DNA of 64,000 bases from TK10-74A sp965217625 (GTDB taxonomy: Bacteria > Chloroflexota > Dehalococcoidia > Bin125). The stretch is from assembly GCA_965217625.1 (NCBI GenBank), contig OZ244557.1, forward strand, positions 1,984,001 through 2,048,000, in the 5' to 3' direction. The notes beneath the pieces were generated by a model, which worked only from the letters and a program-made list of their open reading frames with translations, ran no database searches and was not told the origin of the DNA. A program made the translations under genes and the position numbers. Of the stretch, positions 10,824-20,068 are shown one piece after another; position 1 is the first letter of the stretch, and each line of letters starts with the position of its first letter.

Positions 10824-12215
10824 ATGCCTGCTCCCGACCCGACGGCCCCCGATCCGACGGCGGCGCGCTCCCGCCTGGATTCCACCTCGTCGTGGGCGCC
10901 GTTCTCGGTGCGGGACTTCCGGCTGCTGTTCCTGAGTTTCGTCGGCTGGCAGATGATCTACCCGCTGCAGGTGGTCTCGCTGATCTTCTGGATTCAGGAC
11001 AACGCGGAAGACGATACGCGGATCATCCTGATCGGCGTCCTGGGCAGCCTGCGCGGCGTGGGGGCGCTGCTCTTCAGCCTGGTGGCGGGGGCGCTGGCCG
11101 ACCGCTTCGATCGGCGGCGGCTGTTGCTGGCGGCGCAGGGCTTGGGATTCCTGATCGCGCTGGCGGTCGCGCTGCTGATGCGGGTCGCGCCCGGCGACAC
11201 GCTGGGCTTCGCGCTGATCTTCCTGCTCGCCTTCCTGAGCGCGGCCCCGGCGGCGATCGACTTCCCCACCCGGCAGGCGATGGTCCCGGAGATCCTGGGG
11301 CCTCGCCTGACGTCGCAGGGGATCGCGCTCAACTCGGCGGGGATGCAGATGGCCATGCCGCTGGGCATCTTCGGCGTGGGGCTGGTGATCGAGGCGCTGG
11401 GCACGGGCGGCGCGTACGCGCTGAGCTCGGCGGGCCACGCGACGGCGTTGCTGCTGCTGCTGCCGATGTCGTACCGCACGGGGGCTCGCCCGCACGTGGT
11501 CGGCGCGGCGGTGCGGCGCACCCTGGCCGACATCGTGGTCGGCTTCCGCTTCGCGCGCGGCCACGCGGTCGTGTTGTGGGTCATCGTGCTGGTGGTCGTG
11601 GTGCTGGGGGTCGGCTTCCCACCGACGGCGAGCCTGGGCCCGACCTGGGTCACGACGGTGGTGGGGGCGTCGTACGCGGAATTCGGCTTCATCGCGCTGA
11701 CCTGGGGCGTGGGCGCGCTCTTGGCCTCGCTGTGGATGACGCGCGTCGCGGCGGTGCAGCGTCAGGGGCGGATGCTGTCGCTGGGCGCGCTGATCTTCGC
11801 CGGCGCGTTCGTGCTGTTCGCCGCCGGGCACACGTGGCCATTCGCGGTGGCGGGGAATCTCGGCCTGGGCGCGGGCTTCGCGGTCACCCAGATCGCCGCG
11901 ACATCCCTGATCGCCCACCACACGCCCAACGAGGTGCGCGGGCGGGTGATGAGCCTGCTGATGATCGGCATCTTCGCGGCGCAGTCGCTGGCCCTGCCCG
12001 TCGCGGTGGCGGGGCAGGCGCTGACGCTGGAGACGCTGTTCCCCATCCTCTCCTACGTCTGCGTCGGTAGCGTCGTCGTGCTGCTGCTGGCCCGCCGCGA
12101 GTTGTGGGGGCTGCGCGTCGTTCCCGGTGCGCCGCCGCCCGGCAGGCCGCCCGACGGCCCCAGGCCCACCGGCGACGCGCCCCCTCAGTCGACGGGGGGC
12201 CGCCCCGGCCGGTAG
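10824..12215 (+). CDS. Major facilitator superfamily transporter
   Basis: This gene encodes a protein of about 463 residues with roughly twelve membrane segments and the cytoplasmic loop GALADRFDRRRLLLAAQG after segment 2, as in MFS drug or siderophore exporters (EntS-like). Substrate unknown. The start is uncertain: GTG codons at 10803 and 10815 precede the ATG at 10824. The last 31 bp overlap the 3' end of the amidase gene on the other strand, so both C-termini are read from the same DNA. This tail is copied downstream at 13607-13732. Confidence 0.85.
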   Translation: MPAPDPTAPDPTAARSRLDSTSSWAPFSVRDFRLLFLSFVGWQMIYPLQVVSLIFWIQDNAEDDTRIILIGVLGSLRGVGALLFSLVAGALADRFDRRRLLLAAQGLGFLIALAVALLMRVAPGDTLGFALIFLLAFLSAAPAAIDFPTRQAMVPEILGPRLTSQGIALNSAGMQMAMPLGIFGVGLVIEALGTGGAYALSSAGHATALLLLLPMSYRTGARPHVVGAAVRRTLADIVVGFRFARGHAVVLWVIVLVVVVLGVGFPPTASLGPTWVTTVVGASYAEFGFIALTWGVGALLASLWMTRVAAVQRQGRMLSLGALIFAGAFVLFAAGHTWPFAVAGNLGLGAGFAVTQIAATSLIAHHTPNEVRGRVMSLLMIGIFAAQSLALPVAVAGQALTLETLFPILSYVCVGSVVVLLLARRELWGLRVVPGAPPPGRPPDGPRPTGDAPPQSTGGRPGR

Positions 12216-13597
12216 TCCGTGGCGTGCTCGTAGGCGCGGCCAATGCGGAACAGCGTGGGCTCGCTCAGCGGCTTGCCGGCGAACTGCACGGCCAAGGGCG
12301 CGCCCTCGTCGTTGCGGCCGGCGGGGAGCGTGATCGTGGGCCAGCCGTTGAAGTCGAAGGGCACCGTGAAGCGCATGCGCCAGGCGGGGAAGGCGTCGGG
12401 CGGCGTCATGTAGAACTCGCGCGTGACGGGGAAGGGCGGCGTGGCCATGGCCGCACTGATCAGCACATCGACATCGGCCGTGGCCTGGCGCAACTGCTCG
12501 ACCAGCTCGAGCCGCCCCTGATTGGCGCGGGCGTAGTCGACGCCCGAGGCGTCGGCGCCCATGCGCAGGAAGTGCCCGAAGTAGGGACCGTACTCGCCGG
12601 CGCGACTGGGGTAGGTCTCGGCGTGCGCCGCCGCCGCCTCGACCGAGCAGAGCACCGGCCAGCCGTCGATGGCGGTTTCCATGGCCGGCAACGTCAGCGG
12701 CACGATCTCGGCCCCGCGGTCGCGCATGAGGTCGGCCGCCGCCTCGACGGCGGCGGCGATGCCCGCGTCGATGCGGTCCAGCGCCCAGACCGGGTCCAGG
12801 CCGATGCGCAGCCCGGCCACGCCGTCGTCGATCGAGGCGGTGTAGTCGGGCACGGGGTCGGGCAGCGCGGTGGGGTCGTCGGGGTCGGGCCCGGCGATGG
12901 CGGCCAGCACGACGGCCGCGTCCCAGCTGGAGCGGGTCATGGGGCCGACGTGGTCGAGCGACTCCGCCAGCGCCCAGACGCCGGCGCGGCTGACGCGCCC
13001 GTAGGTGGGCTTGAGCCCCACGATGCCGCAGGCGGCGGAGGGGAAGCGGATCGAGCCCCCCGTGTCGCTGCCGAGCGAGGCGTAGCACTGCCCGGACGCC
13101 GTCGCGACCCCGGAGCCGCTCGACGAGACGCCGGTCCAGAGGTCGGGGCGCCAGGGGTTGATGGGGATCGGCAGGTCCGGGTGGTAGCCGCCCATGGCGC
13201 CCTCGGTCAGCGTGAGCTTGCCCAGGATGACCGCCCCAGCCGCCCGCAGCCGCGCGACGACCGTTCCGTCGGCGTCGGGTGTGAAGTCGCGGCGCACCAT
13301 CGCGCCGCCGCCCGTCGCGACGCCGGCCGTGTAGCAGAGGTCCTTGACCGCCACCGGAACGCCGTGCAGCGGGCCGCGGTAGTCGCCCGCGGCGATCGCG
13401 GCCTCGGCCGCCTGCGCCTCGGCCAGGGCGGAGGTGGCGGTCAGGGTGACGTAGGCCTTGAGGGAGGGGTTGAGCCGCTCGATGCGGTCGAGTTGCGCCC
13501 GCGTCACGTCCACGGGCGAGAGCTCCCCCGCGGCGATCCGCGGCGCGAGCTCCTCAATGGCGCCATAGGCGAGGTCGAGGGCGGAGTTGTTGGGCAT
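12185..13597 (-). CDS. Amidase signature family hydrolase, copy 1
   Basis: A 470-residue amidase-signature enzyme that hydrolyses a C-N bond. The Ser-cisSer-Lys triad is visible: Lys85 in PVAVKDL, the SSSGSG stretch at 158-163, and Ser182 in GSDTGGSIRFPSA. The substrate cannot be told, and it is not part of a gatCAB set. It differs from copy 2 by about 30 substitutions (roughly 94% identity by my count) and lacks a 4-residue Leu-Asp repeat found in copy 2. Its 3' end overlaps the MFS gene by 31 bp. Confidence 0.92.
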   Translation of the reverse strand: MPNNSALDLAYGAIEELAPRIAAGELSPVDVTRAQLDRIERLNPSLKAYVTLTATSALAEAQAAEAAIAAGDYRGPLHGVPVAVKDLCYTAGVATGGGAMVRRDFTPDADGTVVARLRAAGAVILGKLTLTEGAMGGYHPDLPIPINPWRPDLWTGVSSSGSGVATASGQCYASLGSDTGGSIRFPSAACGIVGLKPTYGRVSRAGVWALAESLDHVGPMTRSSWDAAVVLAAIAGPDPDDPTALPDPVPDYTASIDDGVAGLRIGLDPVWALDRIDAGIAAAVEAAADLMRDRGAEIVPLTLPAMETAIDGWPVLCSVEAAAAHAETYPSRAGEYGPYFGHFLRMGADASGVDYARANQGRLELVEQLRQATADVDVLISAAMATPPFPVTREFYMTPPDAFPAWRMRFTVPFDFNGWPTITLPAGRNDEGAPLAVQFAGKPLSEPTLFRIGRAYEHATDYRPGRPPVD

Positions 13598-13606
13598 GGC
13601 GGTCCT

Positions 13607-13732
13607 CTCTGCGTGGGCGCCGTCGCGCTGCTGCTGCTGTCCCGCCGCGAACTGTGGGGGGCGCGCGTGGTCCCCGGCGCCACACCGCCCGGCGAGCGCT
13701 CTCAGTCGACGGGGGGCCGCCCCGGCCGGTAG
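13607..13732 (+). pseudogene. Copied C-terminal remnant of the MFS transporter
   Basis: The plus-strand frame reads LCVGAVALLLLSRRELWG, then RVVPGATPPG and QSTGGRPGR-stop. It matches the end of the MFS gene (CVGSVVVLLLARRELWG ... QSTGGRPGR), with an internal deletion in the proline-rich tail. It has no start region of its own and lies between the two amidases, so it is a by-product of the tandem duplication. It overlaps the 3' end of amidase copy 2 exactly as the intact MFS gene overlaps copy 1. Confidence 0.85.
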
Positions 13733-15126
13733 TCCGTGGCGCGCTCGTAGGCCCGGCCGATGCGGAACAACGTGGGCTCGCTCAGCGGCTTGCCGGCGAA
13801 CTGCACGGCCAGGGGCGCGCCCTCGTCGTTGCGCCCGGCGGGCAGCGTGATCGTGGGCCAGCCGTTGAAGTCGAAGGGCACCGTGAAGCGCATGCGCCAG
13901 GCGGGGACGGCGCTGGGCGGCGTCATGTAGAACTCGCGCGTGACGGGGAAGGGCGGCGTGGCCATGGCCGGGCTGATCAGCACATCGACATCGGCCGTGG
14001 CCTGGCGCAGCTGCTCGACCAGCTCGATCCGCCGCTGATTGGCGCGGGCGTAGTCGATGCCCGCGGCGTCGGCGCCCATGCGCAGGAAGTGTCCGAAGTA
14101 GGGGCCGTACTCATCGGCGCGGCTGGGGTAGGTCTCGGCGTGCGCCGCCGCCGCCTCGACCGAGCAGAGGACCGGCCAGCCGTCGATGGCGGTTTCCATG
14201 GCCGGCAGCGTCAGAGGCACGATCTCGGCGCCGCGGTCGCGCATGATCGCGACGGCCGCCTCGACGGCGGCGGCGATGCCCGCGTCGATGCGGTCCAGCG
14301 CCCAGACCGGGTCCAGGCCGATGCGCAGCCCGGCCACGCCGTCGTCGATGGAGGCGGTGTAGTCGGGCACGGGGTCGGGCAGCGCGGTGGGGTCGTCGGG
14401 GTCGGGCCCGGCGATGGCGGCCAGCACGACGGCCGCGTCCCAGCTGGAGCGGGTCATGGGGCCGACGTGGTCGAGCGACTCCGCCAGGGCCAGCACTCCC
14501 GCGCGGCTGACGCGGCCGTAGGTGGGCTTGAGCCCCACGATGCCGCAGGCGGCGGAGGGGAAGCGGATCGAGCCCCCGGTGTCGCTGCCCAGCGAGGCGT
14601 AGCACTGCCCCGACGCCGTGGCGACCCCGGAGCCGCTCGACGAGACGCCGGTCCAGAGGTCGGCGCGCCAGGGGTTGATGGGGATCGGCAGGTCCGGGTG
14701 GTAGCCGCCCATGGCGCCCTCGGTGAGGGTGAGCTTGCCCAGGATCACCGCCCCAGCCGCCCGCAGCCGCGCCACGACCGTGCCGTCGGCGTCGGGTGTG
14801 AAGTCGCGGCGCACCGTCGTGCCGCCCCCCGTCGCGACGCCGGCCGTGTAGCAGAGGTCCTTGACCGCCACCGGGACGCCGTGCAGCGGGCCGCGGTAGT
14901 CGCCGGCGGCGATCGCGGTCTGGGCGGCCTCGGCCTCGGCCAGGGCGGAGGACGCGGTGAGCGTGACGTAGGCCTGGAGCGTGGGGTTGAGCCGCTCGAT
15001 GCGCTCAAGCTGCGCCCGCGTCAACTCCACCGGCGAGAACTCACCGGCGGCGATCCGCGGCGCGATCTCCTCGATGGTGCCATAGGCGAGGTCGAGGGCC
15101 AGGTCGAGGGCGGAGTCGTCGGGCAT
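13702..15126 (-). CDS. Amidase signature family hydrolase, copy 2
   Basis: Second member of the tandem pair, 474 residues. The catalytic region is identical to copy 1: PVAVKDL, TGVSSSGSGVATASG and GSDTGGSIRFPSA. Differences cluster at the N-terminus (an ALDLALDL repeat adds four residues) and around residues 285-290 and 355-375. The 5' leaders of both copies are similar. The intact active site suggests both enzymes work. The low divergence and the copied MFS tail point to a fairly recent duplication. Confidence 0.92.
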   Translation of the reverse strand: MPDDSALDLALDLAYGTIEEIAPRIAAGEFSPVELTRAQLERIERLNPTLQAYVTLTASSALAEAEAAQTAIAAGDYRGPLHGVPVAVKDLCYTAGVATGGGTTVRRDFTPDADGTVVARLRAAGAVILGKLTLTEGAMGGYHPDLPIPINPWRADLWTGVSSSGSGVATASGQCYASLGSDTGGSIRFPSAACGIVGLKPTYGRVSRAGVLALAESLDHVGPMTRSSWDAAVVLAAIAGPDPDDPTALPDPVPDYTASIDDGVAGLRIGLDPVWALDRIDAGIAAAVEAAVAIMRDRGAEIVPLTLPAMETAIDGWPVLCSVEAAAAHAETYPSRADEYGPYFGHFLRMGADAAGIDYARANQRRIELVEQLRQATADVDVLISPAMATPPFPVTREFYMTPPSAVPAWRMRFTVPFDFNGWPTITLPAGRNDEGAPLAVQFAGKPLSEPTLFRIGRAYERATDYRPGRPPVD

Positions 15127-15167
15127 GGCGGTGCTCTTTCCGTGGGCGGGGCCGGCTCAGGGGCACA

Positions 15168-16478
15168 TTAGGGGAAGATACCCCGCAGTTCGATGGCGCG
15201 CACGACGCGATCCACGCCCAGGACGTTGGCGGCGTCGCGCAGGGAGAGCCCGCGCTGCTCGGCGCTGTCCCAGACCTCGGCGAAGGCCTTGCGCATGATC
15301 CGGGCCAGTTGCCGGTTGACCTCGTCCTCCTCCCAGAAGAAGGACTGCAGGTCCTGCACCCATTCCATGTAGGAGACGGTGACGCCGCCGGCGTTGGCCA
15401 GCACGTCGGGCACGAGCACGCGCCCCCGGTCGAGCAGGATGCGCTCGGCTTCGGGCGTCGTGGGGCCGTTGGCCGCCTCGACGATGACGTCCGCCCGGAT
15501 GCGCTCCGCGTTCGAGGCCAGGATCACGTTCTCGATCGCGGCCGGGATCAGGTAGTCGCAGTCGATTTCGATCAGCTCGGCGTTGCTGATCCGGTCCGCG
15601 CCGGGCGCGCCGCCGCCGATCATGCCGCGCTCGTCGGCGCGGGCGATCAGGGCGGCGACGTCGAGGCCGTGGCCGTTGTGGTAGCCGCCGCCGGCGTCGG
15701 AGACGGCGACGATCCGCGCCCCGGCCTCGGCCAGCAGCCGCGCGGCGACGCTCCCCACCTGGCCGAAGCCCTGCACCGCGACGCGCAGCCCCTCCAGCGC
15801 GTCGCCGCGGCGCTTGGCGATCTCCTCCGTCGCGAAGAGGACGCCGCGGCCGGTGGCCTCGTAGCGGCCCTGGCTGCCGCCCACCTCCACCGGCTTGCCG
15901 GTCACGATGGCGGGCACCGTGTGGCCGTGGCCCATCGAGTAGGTGTCCATCATCCAGGCCATGACGCGGGCGTTGGTGCCCATGTCGGGGGCGGGGATGT
16001 CGCGGTCGGGGCCGATGATCGGCTCGAGTTCGGAGATGAAGCGGCGGCTCAGGTTCTCCAGTTCGCAGTCGCTCAGCGCGGCCGGGTCGACGATGACGCC
16101 GCCCTTGGCGCCGCCGTAGGGCAGGTTGACGATGGCGCACTTCCAGGTCATCCACATGGCGAGGGCGCGCACCTCGTCGAGGGAGACGGCGGCGGAGTAG
16201 CGGATGCCGCCCTTGTGCGGGCCGCGGGCGTCGTTGTGCTGCACGCGGTAGCCCGTGAAGGTGCGCACGCTGCCGTCGTCCATCTCGACGGGGAAGTGCA
16301 CGGTGAACTCGCGGCGCGGCCGGCGCAGCGTTTCCCGCAGGCCGCGGTTCAGGCCCAGGATGTCCGCCGCCGCGTCGAGCTGCTGCAGCGCGGACTCGTA
16401 GGGGTTGGCTTCCTGGTACGGGGCCGGGGGGGCGCTGGTCGCGGGCTGCGTCGCCGATTCGGTTACTGCGTCGGTCAT
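15168..16478 (-). CDS. gdhA: Glutamate dehydrogenase (Glu/Leu/Phe/Val family)
   Basis: This enzyme interconverts glutamate with 2-oxoglutarate and ammonia using NAD(P). At 436 residues it has the hexameric GDH length. Substrate and catalytic lysines are in GPHKGG (Lys89) and YGGAKGG (Lys125); PAPDMGTN and GRYEATGRGV are also typical. The nucleotide fold has VQGFGQVGS. A leucine or valine dehydrogenase role is less likely given the length and motifs. It has a GGGAG binding site. The gene ends 41 bp before amidase copy 2 on the same strand, so amide or ammonia release next to GDH is a possible but unproven link. Confidence 0.93.
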   Translation of the reverse strand: MTDAVTESATQPATSAPPAPYQEANPYESALQQLDAAADILGLNRGLRETLRRPRREFTVHFPVEMDDGSVRTFTGYRVQHNDARGPHKGGIRYSAAVSLDEVRALAMWMTWKCAIVNLPYGGAKGGVIVDPAALSDCELENLSRRFISELEPIIGPDRDIPAPDMGTNARVMAWMMDTYSMGHGHTVPAIVTGKPVEVGGSQGRYEATGRGVLFATEEIAKRRGDALEGLRVAVQGFGQVGSVAARLLAEAGARIVAVSDAGGGYHNGHGLDVAALIARADERGMIGGGAPGADRISNAELIEIDCDYLIPAAIENVILASNAERIRADVIVEAANGPTTPEAERILLDRGRVLVPDVLANAGGVTVSYMEWVQDLQSFFWEEDEVNRQLARIMRKAFAEVWDSAEQRGLSLRDAANVLGVDRVVRAIELRGIFP

Positions 16479-16499
16479 GGGGGGCTCCCTGCGGGGCGC

Positions 16500-17786
16500 T
16501 TACAGGTGCAGCGCGTCGCGGAAGGGCTCCTCCGCCTCGAACGGGCCCACGACGCCGAGGTGCAGGGTGTCGTCGCGGATCAGCCGGGCGGCCAGGTCGG
16601 CGATCTGCTCCGCCCCCACGGCCTCGATGCGCTCGACGACCTCGTCGACGCTGCGCGTGCGGTTGAGCAGCAGCGCCTGCGCGCCGTACCACGAGGAGAC
16701 GGCGCGGGTGTCCTCCATGTTGAGCAGCATGCGCCCTTTGATGTACTCGCGGACGCGATGCAGTTCCGCCGCCGGGATGCCGTCGCGCAGGCCGGCCAGC
16801 TGGTCGAGCGCGGCGCGCAGCGCGGGGAGCGCGTTCTCCGGGTCGACGCCCAGGTAGATCAGCAGGCTGCCGGTGTCGCGCAGGTTGCTGGCGTAGGAGT
16901 GGACGTCGTAGGCCAGGCCCATCTCTTCGCGCAGCGAGACGAACAGGCGGCTGCTCATGCCGTCGCCCAGGATCGTGGTCAGCAGGCTCAGGGCGTAGCG
17001 GTCCTCGTCGAGGGCGGAGAGCCCGGGCAGCCCGATCATCAGATGCGCCTGCTCCGACTGCTTGGCGTGCAGGCGCGTGCGGGCGCGACCGTCGGCGGGC
17101 GGGATGTACGTCTCGGGCGGGCACGCCGCGCCGTGCTCCCAGACCGCGACGCTGCGCTCCGCCATCGCGACGGCCTGCTCGGGGTCGACGGCGCCGGCGA
17201 TGGAGATCAGCGCGTTGCTCGGCGTGTACTGCGCGCGGCGGTAGTCCACGGCGCGGTCGCGGGGGATCGCGCGGACGCTCTCGGGCGTGCCGGCGACGTC
17301 GCGGCCCAGCGCCTGGCCGGGCCAGAGCAGCCCGTCCAGGACGACCTCGGCGAGCTGGCCGGGGTTGTCCTCGACCATGGCCAGCTCTTCCAGGATGACG
17401 CTGCGTTCCTTCTCCAGCTCCCCGGCGTCGAACAGCGGCCGCAGGACGATGTCGGCCAGCACGTCGATGGCGACGCCGGCGTGCGCCGCGGGCACCTTGG
17501 CGTAGTAGACGGTGTACTCGCGGTCGGTGCCGGCGTTGAGCACGCCGCCGATGCCCTCGATCGCGGCCGAGATCTCGGGCCCCGTCGGCCAGCGCGGTGA
17601 GCCCTTGAAGCAGCAGTGCTCGACCAGGTGGGAGATGCCGGCCTCCTCCGGCCGCTCGTAGCGCGAGCCGGCCCCGAAGTAGAAGCTCACCGTCACCGAT
17701 CGGCTGTGCGGCATGGGCGTCGCCAGCACGCGCAAGCCGTTGGCGAGCGTGCGCCCATGCAGCGCCGGGTCGGCGGTGGGCGCCAC
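16500..17786 (-). CDS. M16 family zinc peptidase
   Basis: A 428-residue inverzincin-type protease related to the mitochondrial processing peptidase beta subunit. The zinc site HLVEH is at residues 53-57, with the distal ligand Glu133 in ERSVILEELAMVEDNP, the expected spacing. The C-terminal half has the usual second M16 domain (RTRLHAKQSEQAHLMIGLPG). I chose the GTG at 17786, which overlaps the stop of the upstream hydrolase (TAGTG) and has GGGAG about 10 bp upstream; a TTG at 17801 would add five residues. It lies 21 bp before gdhA. Confidence 0.92.
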   Translation of the reverse strand: MAPTADPALHGRTLANGLRVLATPMPHSRSVTVSFYFGAGSRYERPEEAGISHLVEHCCFKGSPRWPTGPEISAAIEGIGGVLNAGTDREYTVYYAKVPAAHAGVAIDVLADIVLRPLFDAGELEKERSVILEELAMVEDNPGQLAEVVLDGLLWPGQALGRDVAGTPESVRAIPRDRAVDYRRAQYTPSNALISIAGAVDPEQAVAMAERSVAVWEHGAACPPETYIPPADGRARTRLHAKQSEQAHLMIGLPGLSALDEDRYALSLLTTILGDGMSSRLFVSLREEMGLAYDVHSYASNLRDTGSLLIYLGVDPENALPALRAALDQLAGLRDGIPAAELHRVREYIKGRMLLNMEDTRAVSSWYGAQALLLNRTRSVDEVVERIEAVGAEQIADLAARLIRDDTLHLGVVGPFEAEEPFRDALHL

Positions 17787-18439
17787 TAGTCTCGCTCCCA
17801 AAGCACGTCGCCGTGCAGGTCGGGTGCGTGTTCGCGGGCGGCGAACACGGCGTGCTCCGCTTTGCTCTGGCCGATCGTGCAGTCGTCGCCGTGGCCGTTG
17901 AACATCAGCGTGTCGTCGGGCAGGGCGTAGATGCGCTCGCTGATCGACTGCACCAGCGTCTGCAGGGCGTCGTTGCTGCGCGAGTGGCCGGGGCCGCCGG
18001 GAAACAGCGTGTCGCCGACGACGAGGAAGGACGGCGCGTAGTAGCAGATGCTGCCGGGCGTGTGCCCCGGCGTGTGGATGGCGGTCAGCGTCGTCTCGCC
18101 GAGCTGGATCGTCTCGCCGCCGGCCAGGTGCACCTGGATGCGGCTGTGGTCGGCCCAGGGCTCGTCGGGGTGCATGTAGAACGGCACGTCGAGGGCGGCC
18201 TCGAGGTGGTCGAAGCTGTCGATGTGGTCGTGGTGGGAGTGCGTGAAGAGCACCATCGCGACGCTCGTGCCGGCCGCGCCGGCGAGCACCTGCTCGGGCT
18301 CCGCCACGGCGTCGATCAGGGCGCTCTGCCGCGTCGCCTTGTCGATCAGGATGAAGGCGTTGTTGGAGATCGGGCCGAAGGGGCCGAGCTTGCGGATGAT
18401 GAGCGAGTCGCTCTCGGCGTGCGTGGCTGGGGTGGTCAT
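17786..18439 (-). CDS. Metallo-beta-lactamase-fold hydrolase
   Basis: This 217-residue, glyoxalase II-like hydrolase has the metal motif THSHHDH (His67, His69, Asp71, His72), the later HTPGHTPGS histidine, VVGDTLFPGG and FNGHGDD. The family includes thioester hydrolases and persulfide dioxygenases; the substrate is not evident. It has a GAGGAG binding site before its ATG and is coupled to the M16 gene by a one-base overlap. Confidence 0.9.
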   Translation of the reverse strand: MTTPATHAESDSLIIRKLGPFGPISNNAFILIDKATRQSALIDAVAEPEQVLAGAAGTSVAMVLFTHSHHDHIDSFDHLEAALDVPFYMHPDEPWADHSRIQVHLAGGETIQLGETTLTAIHTPGHTPGSICYYAPSFLVVGDTLFPGGPGHSRSNDALQTLVQSISERIYALPDDTLMFNGHGDDCTIGQSKAEHAVFAAREHAPDLHGDVLWERD

Positions 18440-18724
18440 CGTCGGGCTCCTCTGCGGGCCTGCGTGCGCGGCCGGCGGGCCGGCGTGCGGCGGAGTCTAC
18501 TCGACGACTGGGTGGGCGTCGTCAAGGGGTGTGTGGACCGGCTGCCAACGATCAGAGCGCGGCTGGCCCCGCGACGATACACACCCGTAGACTGAAGACG
18601 CCGACCGCCGCGGCGGGACCGCGGCGCGGCTGGGATACGACATCGATGGCCCGAGCGGCCGCCCGGCCGGCGCGACGCGTCGCAGGGGCGGGCCCGGCCG
18701 TCGTGATGATGCTGGGCGACCGCC
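18440..18724. promoter_or_regulatory. Divergent control region between the hydrolase and lysA
   Basis: On the minus strand TTGACG (18520-18525) and TAGACT (18494-18499) are separated by 20 bp, long for sigma-70. On the plus strand TAGACT (18588-18593) could be the lysA -10, but no good -35 stands before it. The rest is GC-rich, and I see no gene or strong hairpin. Confidence 0.35.
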
Positions 18725-20068
18725 ATGGGCGAGACTCCCTTGGAGCCGCTTCCCGCGTGTGTGGGGGGCCTGCTCCCGATCACGGCCGCAATCGACGACG
18801 CCGGCCACCTGCGGGTGGCGGGCTGCGACGTCGTGCAGCTCTGCCGCGACTACGGCACGCCGCTGTATCTCTACGACGAAGCCACGATCCGCCAGATCTG
18901 CCGCGAGTACCGCCGCCAGTTCGAGGGGCGCCTGCCGGGCGCGCGCGTCCTCTACGCCGCCAAGGCCTTCCTGAACCCCAGCCTGGCCGCCCTGCTGGCG
19001 GAGGAGGGCGTGGGCATGGACGTCGTGTCGGGGGGCGAGCTGTACGTCGCGCGGGCGGGCGGCTTCCCGGCCGATCGGATGGCGTTCCACGGCAACAACA
19101 AGAGCGCCACGGAACTCGCCGAGGCGGTCGAGGCGGGGGTGGGGCGGATCATCGTCGACAACGACCACGAGCTCGCGCTGCTGGAGGGGGTCGCCGCCGA
19201 TCGCAGCCTGCGGCAGGCGGTGATGCTGCGCGTCACGCCGGGCATCGACGCGCATACGCACGTCAAGACCACCACCGGCCTGGTGGACAGCAAGTTCGGC
19301 TTCCCCCTGGTGGGCGGCGCCGCCGAGGCCGCCGTCGTGCGGCTGCGCGATTCGGCCTCGCTGGAGCTGACGGGCTACCACGTGCACCTCGGCTCCCCGA
19401 TCTTCGACACGGCGCCGTACGAGGCGGGCATCGAGGTGATGACGGACTTCGCCGCCGCGATGCGCGACCGCCACGGCGTCACCTGGCGCGAGTTCAGCCC
19501 CGGCGGCGGTTTCGCGCTGGGCTACACGCCCGATGCGCCGCCTCCGCCCATTGCGGTCTACGCGGAGGCCATCGCGGCGGCGCTGCGCGCGGGCTGCGAG
19601 CGGCACGGCCTGCCCCTGCCCGAGCTGCACATCGAGCCGGGGCGCTCGGTGGTGGGGCGGGCGGGGGTCGCGGTCTACACGGTGGGCGCGCGCAAGCGGA
19701 TACCCGGCGTGCGCACCTACGTCGCCGTGGACGGCGGCATGGCCGACAACGTCCGCCCGGCGATGTACGGCTCCGCCTACACGGCCGTCGTCGCCAATCG
19801 CATGCGCGACGCCGCCGAGGAGACGGTCGCGATCGCGGGCAAGTTCTGCGAGAGCGGCGACGTGCTGATCGACGCCGTCGCGCTGCCGCGGCTCGTCCCC
19901 GGCGACCTCGTGGCGCTGCCCGCCAGCGGCGCCTATAACCTGGCGATGGAGAGCAACTACAACCAGGCGCAGCGACCGCCCGTCGTGTTCCTGCGCGACG
20001 GCGCCGCCCGCGTCGCGCGGCGGCGGCAGACCTACGCCGACCTCGTCGCGCTGGAGGCCGTGCCATGA
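18725..20068 (+). CDS. lysA: Diaminopimelate decarboxylase
   Basis: LysA decarboxylates meso-diaminopimelate to lysine using pyridoxal phosphate. The PLP lysine is Lys80 in VLYAAKAF. HVHLGSPIFD, SPGGGFALGY and the C-terminal catalytic CESGD are typical of the alanine-racemase-like fold type III. At 447 residues it is of normal length. Its stop overlaps the ATG of the DNA polymerase delta-prime gene (ATGA), starting a three-gene overlapping unit. Confidence 0.96.
   Translation: MGETPLEPLPACVGGLLPITAAIDDAGHLRVAGCDVVQLCRDYGTPLYLYDEATIRQICREYRRQFEGRLPGARVLYAAKAFLNPSLAALLAEEGVGMDVVSGGELYVARAGGFPADRMAFHGNNKSATELAEAVEAGVGRIIVDNDHELALLEGVAADRSLRQAVMLRVTPGIDAHTHVKTTTGLVDSKFGFPLVGGAAEAAVVRLRDSASLELTGYHVHLGSPIFDTAPYEAGIEVMTDFAAAMRDRHGVTWREFSPGGGFALGYTPDAPPPPIAVYAEAIAAALRAGCERHGLPLPELHIEPGRSVVGRAGVAVYTVGARKRIPGVRTYVAVDGGMADNVRPAMYGSAYTAVVANRMRDAAEETVAIAGKFCESGDVLIDAVALPRLVPGDLVALPASGAYNLAMESNYNQAQRPPVVFLRDGAARVARRRQTYADLVALEAVP

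Larger units (their letters stand above)
12060..15126. repeat. Tandem duplication: MFS 3' end plus amidase gene, two copies
   Basis: Unit 1 runs from about 12060 to about 13605 and unit 2 from about 13607 to about 15126. Each unit contains the last codons of the MFS gene on the plus strand and a full amidase gene on the minus strand. The unit 1/unit 2 junction shows short similarity between the MFS gene (TCTGCGTCGG at 12059) and the amidase 5' leader (TCTGCGTGGG at 13609), a plausible site of unequal recombination. Confidence 0.85.

Noticed and set aside
12104..15171. Plus-strand frames opposite both amidases
   Set aside because: They mirror the amidase codons and repeat only because the amidases are duplicated. 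Only the last 41 codons before 13732 match a real protein (the MFS tail).
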